Source: JABCPO02 sp963546185 (GTDB lineage: Bacteria > Bacillota > Clostridia > TANB77 > CAG-508). Taken from it: a DNA stretch of 7,122 bases. Shown piece after piece: positions 1 through 5,081 of the stretch; the first letter of the stretch is position 1; each line of letters begins with the position of its first letter. The notes under the pieces were generated by a model. The model was not told the origin of the DNA and made no database searches. It worked only from the letters and a program-made list of their open reading frames with translations. The translations under genes were made by a program, and so were the position numbers. The DNA lies in NCBI GenBank assembly GCA_963546185.1, contig CAUULU010000047.1, positions 1 to 7,122 on the forward strand. Reading direction: 5' to 3'.

Positions 1-2
1 AT

Positions 3-227
3 ATATCAAATAATACACTTGTAATTTATCTATTAGCAAGTATTACAGACATGATGGTATATGCAAGATTAAAAGAAATATTCCCAGATGTAACAACAAG
101 ATTAAGATATGCAATACCCACAAGTATTCTAATATTTGTAGTAACATTAGTAATGTCATATATATATAATCTTATACTAAAAGGATTAAAACATGTTATA
201 ACAGGAAGAAAAGTAGAAAAAATATAG
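3..227 (+). CDS. C-terminal end of a membrane protein (5' partial)
   Basis: The open frame enters from the left edge and ends at TAG 225-227, leaving about 74 residues. It has a hydrophobic stretch (YAIPTSILIFVVTLVMSYIY) near the end, an earlier moderately hydrophobic segment (NTLVIYLLASI), and a short basic tail rich in Lys/Arg, which would sit in the cytoplasm by the positive-inside rule. This looks like the last two membrane segments of a polytopic protein. The shape would suit the C-terminus of an acyltransferase-3 type surface-polymer acyltransferase, but no diagnostic motif is visible, so the function is unassigned. No clear terminator follows. The promoter of the next gene begins about 24 bases downstream. 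Confidence 0.6.
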   Translation: MSNNTLVIYLLASITDMMVYARLKEIFPDVTTRLRYAIPTSILIFVVTLVMSYIYNLILKGLKHVITGRKVEKI

Positions 228-250
228 TAATAACAATAGTTAAAAAAGCA

Positions 251-279
251 TTGATTAATATTAATAATCATGATAGAAT
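251..279 (+). promoter_or_regulatory. Sigma-A type promoter of the PgeF-like gene
   Basis: TTGATT (251-256), a 17-base spacer, and TAGAAT (274-279) form a near-consensus housekeeping promoter. The spacer side of the -35 box carries a perfect 12-base palindrome, ATTAATATTAAT (254-265), which could be an operator but may be chance in such AT-rich DNA. The same -10 surroundings (TCATGATA-AAT-AATTATGTAAA) recur upstream of the third array gene, which supports a functional role. Confidence 0.7.
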
Positions 280-318
280 AATTATGTAAATTTAATTACA
301 AAAAATAAAAAATAATTT

Positions 319-340
319 GATTGTCTTAAATAAGACAGTC
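319..340 (+). promoter_or_regulatory. Leader hairpin directly before the RBS (copy 1)
   Basis: GATTGTCTTA (319-328) and TAAGACAGTC (331-340) form an inverted repeat with one T-G wobble. In RNA this gives about an 8-bp stem with a 6-nt loop. It lies immediately before the ribosome binding site AGGAAAGAGG (341-350) and ATG 357. An equivalent hairpin precedes the gene at 2146 with two compensatory pair changes (G-C to A-T and C-G to T-A), so the pairing itself appears conserved. It could control translation or mRNA stability, or be a DNA operator. Confidence 0.65.
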
Positions 341-356
341 AGGAAAGAGGTAGAAA

Positions 357-1172
357 ATGGAAAATAAAAAAGATTTTAAAATTCTTTATGTAGGAGAAGG
401 CAAGAAAAAGATGGAATATAATCCAATTTATTTGTATTCACAAAATTTAAATGTGATAAGGCCTTTTGATGAGGCTTATAGAGAAATAAATGAAATTGCT
501 TTTAAAGAAATAGAGGGATTGATTCCAAAGTATTTAGGAAAAAAGACTATATATACAATTAATCCAGAACATGGAGATCGAATAGTAGACATTGATGATT
601 TTAATCTTGAAACGGAAGCTATAAAAATCGATGATATTAAAATAATAAGACCAACACAGAAATGTGATAGTCTTATTACAGAATACGATTTTAGTCTTTC
701 GATATTTCCAGCAGACTGTCAGTCTGCAGCTATATATGATTATAAAAAGAAAATCAAAGCCCTAGTACATTCAGGGTGGCGAGGATGTTTGAAAGAAATA
801 ATCCCTAAAACAATATTGGAGTTCCTATTAAGAGGATCTAAAATAGAAAACATTAGGGTTATATTAGGACCAATGTTGTTAAAAGAACACTTTGAAATCA
901 AAGGGGATCATATCAATGATTTTAGAGAGTATATTAAGGGCTTAAAATCCGAAAAGAAGATAATTAGCTATAACATAGCTAAAGATTGTTATAATATTGA
1001 TTTATTAGAAATAATATTACACCAATTAAAAAACATAGGTATAAGAAAACAAAATATTAATTTATCTCTTGTTGAAGATACATACTCAGCAGTTGATAAG
1101 TATCAAAATTTAAAGTACCGTTCATATCGCAGAGATAAGGACGATTTTAGAAACATTTGTCTATTTATCTAA
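357..1172 (+). CDS. pgeF: PgeF/YfiH-family multicopper 'polyphenol oxidase' (laccase-domain) protein
   Basis: A 271-residue protein. The fold family is recognised from three spaced motifs: PEHGD (His72), FPADC (Cys121) and VHSGWRG (His138). These are the His/Cys/His metal-site residues of the DUF152/PgeF/LACC1 family. A conserved SYRRDK segment near the C-terminus and a final hydrophobic strand (NICLFI) also fit. Family members have been described as zinc-dependent purine nucleoside phosphorylase/adenosine deaminase enzymes and as editing enzymes for peptidoglycan precursors; the substrate here is unknown. The protein is divergent: the usual N-terminal GGVS segment is not visible and is replaced by a charged start (NKKDFK...GEGKKK) shared with the two following genes. 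The ATG at 357 has a good RBS (341-350). It is the only member of the three-gene array that retains the metal-site residues. No terminator is seen before the next gene, so read-through is likely. Confidence 0.85.
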   Translation: MENKKDFKILYVGEGKKKMEYNPIYLYSQNLNVIRPFDEAYREINEIAFKEIEGLIPKYLGKKTIYTINPEHGDRIVDIDDFNLETEAIKIDDIKIIRPTQKCDSLITEYDFSLSIFPADCQSAAIYDYKKKIKALVHSGWRGCLKEIIPKTILEFLLRGSKIENIRVILGPMLLKEHFEIKGDHINDFREYIKGLKSEKKIISYNIAKDCYNIDLLEIILHQLKNIGIRKQNINLSLVEDTYSAVDKYQNLKYRSYRRDKDDFRNICLFI

Positions 1173-1190
1173 TGGGTGAATTGGTATAGG

Positions 1191-1247
1191 TTATCATTAT
1201 GGATTTTATAACATTATATAAATGTATTAATTAATACAATTAGGAGG
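1191..1247 (+). promoter_or_regulatory. Leader of second array gene: weak promoter, palindrome, RBS
   Basis: A perfect 16-base palindrome, TGTATTAATTAATACA (1223-1238), sits four bases before AGGAGG (1242-1247), which is followed by ATG 1252. This repeats the 'hairpin then RBS' layout of the other two array genes, though the sequence is different. A weak promoter is possible (TTATCA 1191-1196, 17 bases, TTATAT 1214-1219). An alternative is TTGGTA 1181-1186 with TTTTAT 1204-1209. Neither is convincing, and transcription may instead come from the upstream gene. Confidence 0.35.
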
Positions 1248-1251
1248 AAAA

Positions 1252-1383
1252 ATGCTTAAAAATAAAGATTTTAAAAGTAAGAAACTTGGTGATTATAATA
1301 AGGTTATAATCACAAGAGGAATGGAGTTTAGCGAGCTAGGAAATTACTCTTTACAAAATAAAGAGAATTTGGAAAATTATTAA
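1252..1383 (+). CDS. N-terminal fragment of split PgeF-like paralogue
   Basis: A short 43-residue frame starting at ATG 1252, with a perfect AGGAGG four bases upstream, and ending at TAA 1381. Its start (MLKNKDFKSKKLGDYNK) lines up without gaps with the first 17 residues of the genes at 357 and 2146, sharing Phe7, Gly13, Glu/Asp14 and Lys17. Its last residues, NLENY, match FLEGY and FDEAY in the same two proteins. It is therefore the true N-terminus of the gene whose remainder lies in another frame from about 1380 to 1964. Rejoining needs a -1 type change (one base lost relative to an ancestor). No canonical -1 slippery heptamer precedes the stop, so a disabling frameshift is the simplest reading. 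An A7 run (1385-1391) lies just past the stop. Confidence 0.55.
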   Translation: MLKNKDFKSKKLGDYNKVIITRGMEFSELGNYSLQNKENLENY

Positions 1384-1415
1384 GAAAAAAATTATATCTG
1401 TTTACAGGCAAAAAA

Positions 1416-1964
1416 TTGAAAGAAATAGTTGCATTCGGAGAGCAAACAGAGGCTGGAATAGTAGATATAGAGAAAAACGAATTACTTGATAAAGATCATT
1501 ATGGAGATATGGTAGTTATGAAAGCTTCGGGATTTTCATCAGTATATTCCGAGTCTAATACTCCTATATGTACAAGAATACACCAAAACGATATAATTGT
1601 ATCTCTTGTAAACAACCGTGGAGATAAGGTGATTTGCAAGTTAGATATTAATAAAATTGAAAAATTAAGAAGAATAATAGTAATAAAGCTAGAAAATAAA
1701 GAGAAAAAAAGCGAAATAAAAGCAGTGTTATATTGTAATCGTGATGCAATAATTTCGGTTAAAGAAATAATAAATTTTAAAGAAAAATTAAAGAAACTTC
1801 GCTTAAGGGAAGAAGGACTAGTAAAATATGAACTTGATAGAGGATATGTTATAAATATTCCTAAATTATTTTGTGATATTTTATTTAAGCATGATGTGTC
1901 AAATGATATTCAAATATTTAAAAATGAGGAAGAGGATATAAATAACTTGTTGTTGTTTTTATAG
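1416..1964 (+). CDS. Main part of split PgeF-like paralogue lacking the metal site
   Basis: Drawn from a TTG at 1416, this frame gives 182 residues. It has no good RBS, and the frame is open back to 1362, where residues GKKLKEIVAF align with RKAVKDIKII of the 2146 product. That suggests 1416 is not a native start and that this is the continuation of the 1252 gene. It is clearly homologous to the 2146 product: S-x-x-Y-S/T-E-x-N-x-P ... V-x-x-x-G-x-K-x-x-x-K-L-D-I, and EDINNLLLFL at the end. Similarity to the PgeF-like protein at 357 is weaker but spans both ends and the core. Where that protein has PEHGD, FPADC and VHSGW, this one has GEQTE, YSESN and LVNNR, so the metal ligands are gone. If not translated by recoding or reinitiation, the pair 1252-1964 is a pseudogene. 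Confidence 0.6.
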   Translation: MKEIVAFGEQTEAGIVDIEKNELLDKDHYGDMVVMKASGFSSVYSESNTPICTRIHQNDIIVSLVNNRGDKVICKLDINKIEKLRRIIVIKLENKEKKSEIKAVLYCNRDAIISVKEIINFKEKLKKLRLREEGLVKYELDRGYVINIPKLFCDILFKHDVSNDIQIFKNEEEDINNLLLFL

Positions 1965-1985
1965 TCTACTATACAAAATATTTTT

Positions 1986-2020
1986 CACCAGTATAAGTTA
2001 AACTTATGCTGGTGTTTTTT
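1986..2020 (+). terminator. Rho-independent terminator after second array gene
   Basis: A 13-bp stem (CACCAGTATAAGT / ACTTATGCTGGTG, one T-G wobble) with a 3-nt loop is followed by six T (2015-2020). It lies 21 bases after the stop codon. The sequence is repeated almost exactly at 2866-2900. Confidence 0.92.
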
Positions 2021-2038
2021 AGGCTCTATATCCACTTC

Positions 2039-2067
2039 TTGACAAATAGCTAATCTCATGATAAAAT
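2039..2067 (+). promoter_or_regulatory. Strong sigma-A promoter of third array gene
   Basis: A perfect -35 box TTGACA (2039-2044), a 17-base spacer, and TAAAAT (2062-2067). The downstream leader (AATTATGTAAA onward to the RBS) is a diverged copy of the leader before the gene at 357. With a terminator on each side (1986-2020 and 2866-2900), this makes the third gene an independent transcription unit. Confidence 0.85.
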
Positions 2068-2107
2068 AATTATGTAAAGTAAAAGCGCAAAAAATAAAAT
2101 ATAATTT

Positions 2108-2129
2108 GATTATTTTAACTAAAATAATC
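2108..2129 (+). promoter_or_regulatory. Leader hairpin directly before the RBS (copy 2)
   Basis: GATTATTTTA (2108-2117) and TAAAATAATC (2120-2129) form a perfect inverted repeat placed immediately before AGGAAAGAGG and ATG 2146, exactly as in copy 1 at 319-340. Two stem positions differ from copy 1 on both arms, so pairing is kept. The flanking bases (TAATTT before, AGGAAAGAGG after) are unchanged. Confidence 0.65.
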
Positions 2130-2145
2130 AGGAAAGAGGAAGAAA

Positions 2146-2844
2146 ATGAAAAAGAAAAGTAATTTTAAAAAAATAGAAATTGGAGAATCAAATAAAATTG
2201 TAATTACTAAAAAAAATAAGCTAAAAAGAATCAGCAATGAAAAAAATTTCTTAGAGGGATATTTTTATGAAATCAATAACTTAATGTGGGATGAGATGAG
2301 AAAGGCCGTAAAGGACATAAAAATCATTAAAAAAGGAAAAAAAATAAGTAATGATATGGATATATTCTCAGAAGAAAGTGAAATAAATTCATATAATAAT
2401 AGAAATTTTCAAGTTTTTTGGGAAGAAGCAAGTGCTGCGTATACTGAAATAAATATGCCTCTGGGTACCTTTATTAAAGAAAAAGAGGTTATAATAGCAA
2501 TTGTAACCGAATTAGGATATAAAGCAATGATAAAATTGGACATATTGAATTTTACAATTCATAATTTTGTAGAAATACTTAATAAGTTCAAAGATAAAGG
2601 GAAAATAGAAATTAAAGCATTTTGTGCTAAAAAAATAGAAATACCATATAACATTAAAAATATGAAGAATATTAAAAAAATTGATATAGAAGATGGGATA
2701 GTAGTAATTTCAGAAGAAGATAGAAACTGTATTATAAATGTTGATAAAGTTATTAGAAAGATACTAGAAAAATATGAAATAGGTAGTGCTGAAATAATTG
2801 AATACAGTGATGAAGATATACACAATTTGTTGATGTTTTTATAG
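2146..2844 (+). CDS. PgeF-like paralogue without metal-site residues
   Basis: A 232-residue, Lys/Ile/Glu-rich protein with no signal peptide or membrane segment, probably cytoplasmic. Its N-terminus (F7, G13, E14, K17), the segment FLEGYFYEINNLMWDEM (compare FDEAY-REINEIAFKEI in the 357 product), and the C-terminus EDIHNLLMFL align with the PgeF-like protein. The middle (SAAYTEIN ... IIAIVTELGYK) aligns with the SIFPADC ... IKALVHSGW region, but the Cys and both His are replaced. It therefore looks like a non-catalytic derivative of the family, perhaps a partner or regulator of the active copy; that role is inference. The start is fixed by AGGAAAGAGG 7-16 bases upstream. It has its own promoter and terminator. 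It is the intact sister of the split gene at 1252-1964, with gene starts 894 bases apart. Homology to PgeF is moderate-confidence; homology to the 1416 product is firm. Confidence 0.75.
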   Translation: MKKKSNFKKIEIGESNKIVITKKNKLKRISNEKNFLEGYFYEINNLMWDEMRKAVKDIKIIKKGKKISNDMDIFSEESEINSYNNRNFQVFWEEASAAYTEINMPLGTFIKEKEVIIAIVTELGYKAMIKLDILNFTIHNFVEILNKFKDKGKIEIKAFCAKKIEIPYNIKNMKNIKKIDIEDGIVVISEEDRNCIINVDKVIRKILEKYEIGSAEIIEYSDEDIHNLLMFL

Positions 2845-2865
2845 TATTCTATACAATATATTTTT

Positions 2866-2900
2866 CACCAGTATAAGTTAAACTTATGCTGGTGTTTTTT
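2866..2900 (+). terminator. Rho-independent terminator after third array gene
   Basis: The same 13-bp stem, 3-nt loop and T6 tail as the terminator at 1986-2020, including the same T-G wobble, located 21 bases after the stop. It separates the array from the pilus operon. No convincing promoter is visible in the 107 bases between it and the next gene (a lone TATGAT at 2963-2968 lacks a -35 box). Confidence 0.92.
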
Positions 2901-3007
2901 ATGTTTAAGAAATGTTTCATAATTAATAAAAAAAGTAAAAAAGCTACCAAAAATGATTTGTATATGATAAAAATTAATAAGGAAATTTTAAGTGTGGAGG
3001 AATTAAA

Positions 3008-3904
3008 ATGGATATATATATCATGATATTAGTTAATATAGCAATATTTATAATAGGATTATTTTTTGGAAGTTTTTATACTTTAGCAAGATATAGGATA
3101 CCAAGAAAGATAGATATAGTTAGAAAGCCAAGCTTTTGTCCAGAATGTAATAATAAGCTTGGAGCATTAGAACAAATACCAGTATTATCATATTTAATAA
3201 TGGGAGGAAAATGCTTACATTGTAAGAAGAAAATAGATGTAAAATACTTATTTACAGAAATATTTACAGGAATAATGTTTTTAGTAATATATAATGTATT
3301 TAATTTAGGAGTAATAGTTTTAAATTTATCAGGATTTGGAATGGTAAATATGATAAGCATATTATCAATTCTTGCAATACCTTTTGTATATAGTTTTATG
3401 TATTTAACAGCAATTATAGACAAGGATAGTAAAGGGATAGATAAATCAATGCTAGCATATGGGGTTGCATTAACTGCAATAATAACAATGGCAAGATATA
3501 TATTTGAACTTATGAATAATAAGAATAATATGTTATATGCAATAGTATATTATTCAATTTTAATACTTATAACTATATTCCAAATGAATAAGTATAGAAA
3601 GAATAAGGAAATAAGCTATATAGCAGATGTTATGTCTGTTGTGATTATACTTATAATGATATTTGGAAATGCTGTAATGATACCATCTGTAATTATAACT
3701 TTCATCATATTTATAATGATAGAGGTTATAACAACAAACAATATAATACTTAAGAAATTAGAAAATAGAAAAAAACCAGAAATAGATAAGAAAAAAGAAG
3801 AACATAAATTAAGATGGAAAACATTCACACCAATAACTCCAATACTTATGATAGTAACAGGAAGTATTTATTTAATATACACATCATTTAAATATTTAAG
3901 TTAA
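3008..3904 (+). CDS. pilD: Type IV prepilin peptidase (A24 aspartic protease)
   Basis: A 298-residue polytopic membrane enzyme that cleaves prepilin leader peptides and usually N-methylates the new N-terminus. The N-terminal helix leads into GSFYTLARYRIPR (residues 21-33), the family's GSF-x(5)-YR-PR motif. A zinc-binding domain follows with Cys44-x2-Cys47 and Cys69-x2-Cys72. The two catalytic aspartates are probably Asp138 (TAIIDKD) and Asp207 (YIADVM, in place of the usual G-x-GD). Several further hydrophobic segments run to the end. There is a long charged loop of about 25 residues (LENRKKPEIDKKKEEHK...) before the last membrane span. The start has a GGAGG RBS (2996-3000). It heads the pilus operon and sits 26 bases before the prepilin-like gene, its likely substrate. 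Confidence 0.93.
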   Translation: MDIYIMILVNIAIFIIGLFFGSFYTLARYRIPRKIDIVRKPSFCPECNNKLGALEQIPVLSYLIMGGKCLHCKKKIDVKYLFTEIFTGIMFLVIYNVFNLGVIVLNLSGFGMVNMISILSILAIPFVYSFMYLTAIIDKDSKGIDKSMLAYGVALTAIITMARYIFELMNNKNNMLYAIVYYSILILITIFQMNKYRKNKEISYIADVMSVVIILIMIFGNAVMIPSVIITFIIFIMIEVITTNNIILKKLENRKKPEIDKKKEEHKLRWKTFTPITPILMIVTGSIYLIYTSFKYLS

Positions 3905-3930
3905 GATAAGAAAGAGAAAGAAAAGTATTT

Positions 3931-5052
3931 ATGAAAAAGATAAAAGATAAAAGAGGTTTTACAGGAATAGATATATCTATAGCTATTGTTATAGTAATTA
4001 TAACCATTGGTATAGCTGTAGCTATGATAGGTAGAATATCAAACCAAGTAAGAGAAATCGAAGTAGATACAATAGTAAGTGGTAAGTTAGGACAAGAGAT
4101 AAACGAAATCCAAAAAAGAAAAGCACAAGGTGAAAACTTATCTGGAAATGTAAAAACTCTTACAATTGAAAATCAAGTATATGACCTATATGTAAATGGG
4201 GACAAGATTTTAATAAAAAAGACTGTAAGAGGACAACAAATAGATTATAGAGAAGTAGAAATACAAAAAAGAAATGCCATAAATGATAGTGATTCAGATG
4301 GAACTGAATTAGGTAGGTTATCAAAACTAGTTGATATGTATGATTATGAATATCAGGATATTAAAATGAAACTTAATATGGTTTTAGTAGAATCATATTA
4401 TGAAGTAAATGCACAAGGAAGAAGAGAATTAAAGTTTAGAAAAAAAACACAAGATTTACTTAAAAAAGATCCATTGTTTGGAAAAGATTTAGGAGTATTT
4501 CTTGCAACACATGAACATAATGTATCAGCAGATGGTAAGGTTATAGATAAACGCCAAGTAAGAATGTGGGTAACTAAATTAGCAAGAAAAGTATTCCAAA
4601 ATGATAATACATATCCTTATCAACAATATTTTATGCAAAAACTAAATGGACAAGATATTAGCTCTTCAGAAAAGAACAATTTGCCAGATTTAAATGGTGT
4701 ATTTAAAGAAATAGAATATGATAAGAATAGTAATAAAAAGTATGTAAATAAAGATAAAAATACAAGATCTGAAGTTACAAATACTGATATTAGTGAATAT
4801 AGTGATGTATATTATCAAAGTGGTGGTTTAAACGATGATCAAATGATGAATCCAAAAGGATTTTGGTTTAAACTTGAAGATCCAACTGCAGGAGACTATG
4901 GAATGTTTATGTTTAGAAAATCTATTATAGCAGAATTTTTAGCAAAAAATATTTTAGCAAGAGTACCATATTTGAAAGAAGAAATTATACAAAATAGGCT
5001 TGAAATAAGTAGAGCGTTTAGAACAATAGAAAATAATTATATTGAACAATAA
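3931..5052 (+). CDS. Large type IV prepilin-like protein
   Basis: A 373-residue protein with a class-III-like signal: a short basic leader MKKIKDKRG ending in Gly9, then FTGID and a hydrophobic helix to about residue 34 (ISIAIVIVIITIGIAVAMIG). Cleavage is expected after Gly9, giving Phe at +1. Position +5, normally Glu, is Asp14, a conservative change. The remaining 330 residues are hydrophilic, with no Cys pairs and no recognised domain. The protein is much larger than a typical major pilin (about 150-200 residues), so a minor or tip pilin of PilX/PilK/GspK type, or an adhesin-bearing pilin, is plausible. It is flanked by the prepilin peptidase and the assembly ATPase. The RBS is weak (AGAAAGAGAAAG, 3909-3920). 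There is no CGG codon and the frame is intact. Confidence 0.8.
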   Translation: MKKIKDKRGFTGIDISIAIVIVIITIGIAVAMIGRISNQVREIEVDTIVSGKLGQEINEIQKRKAQGENLSGNVKTLTIENQVYDLYVNGDKILIKKTVRGQQIDYREVEIQKRNAINDSDSDGTELGRLSKLVDMYDYEYQDIKMKLNMVLVESYYEVNAQGRRELKFRKKTQDLLKKDPLFGKDLGVFLATHEHNVSADGKVIDKRQVRMWVTKLARKVFQNDNTYPYQQYFMQKLNGQDISSSEKNNLPDLNGVFKEIEYDKNSNKKYVNKDKNTRSEVTNTDISEYSDVYYQSGGLNDDQMMNPKGFWFKLEDPTAGDYGMFMFRKSIIAEFLAKNILARVPYLKEEIIQNRLEISRAFRTIENNYIEQ

Positions 5053-5081
5053 TAATTTAATACAAAAGATAGGAGAATAAA

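Larger units (their letters stand above)
1936..2901 (+). repeat. Direct repeat: gene 3' end plus terminator (1936-2021 and 2816-2901)
   Basis: The segments 1936-2021 and 2816-2901 match closely at an offset of 880 bases, through the last coding residues (NNLLLFL / HNLLMFL), the stop codon, and the terminator. The terminator half is nearly identical while the coding half has diverged. A second repeated pair is the promoter/leader, about 268-359 and 2056-2148. Together they show that the array genes arose by tandem duplication of whole cassettes. Confidence 0.75.

Noticed and set aside
26..271. Minus-strand 81-residue frame at the left edge
   Set aside because: It overlaps the + strand membrane protein tail and the promoter of the next gene, and has no RBS or family resemblance.
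613..616. CGGA in the PgeF-like gene as another +1 site
   Set aside because: It is read as ACG-GAA, so CGG is not in frame, and the protein continues in the same frame on both sides through the conserved motifs.
1981..2901. The two identical hairpins as a CRISPR or mobile-element boundary
   Set aside because: They are stem-loops followed by T-runs right after stop codons, that is, terminators duplicated with their genes; no spacers, transposase or target-site duplication are seen.
2901..3024. Short frame of 41 residues starting at ATG 2901
   Set aside because: It starts directly on the terminator T-run without an RBS, overlaps pilD and shows no recognisable features.
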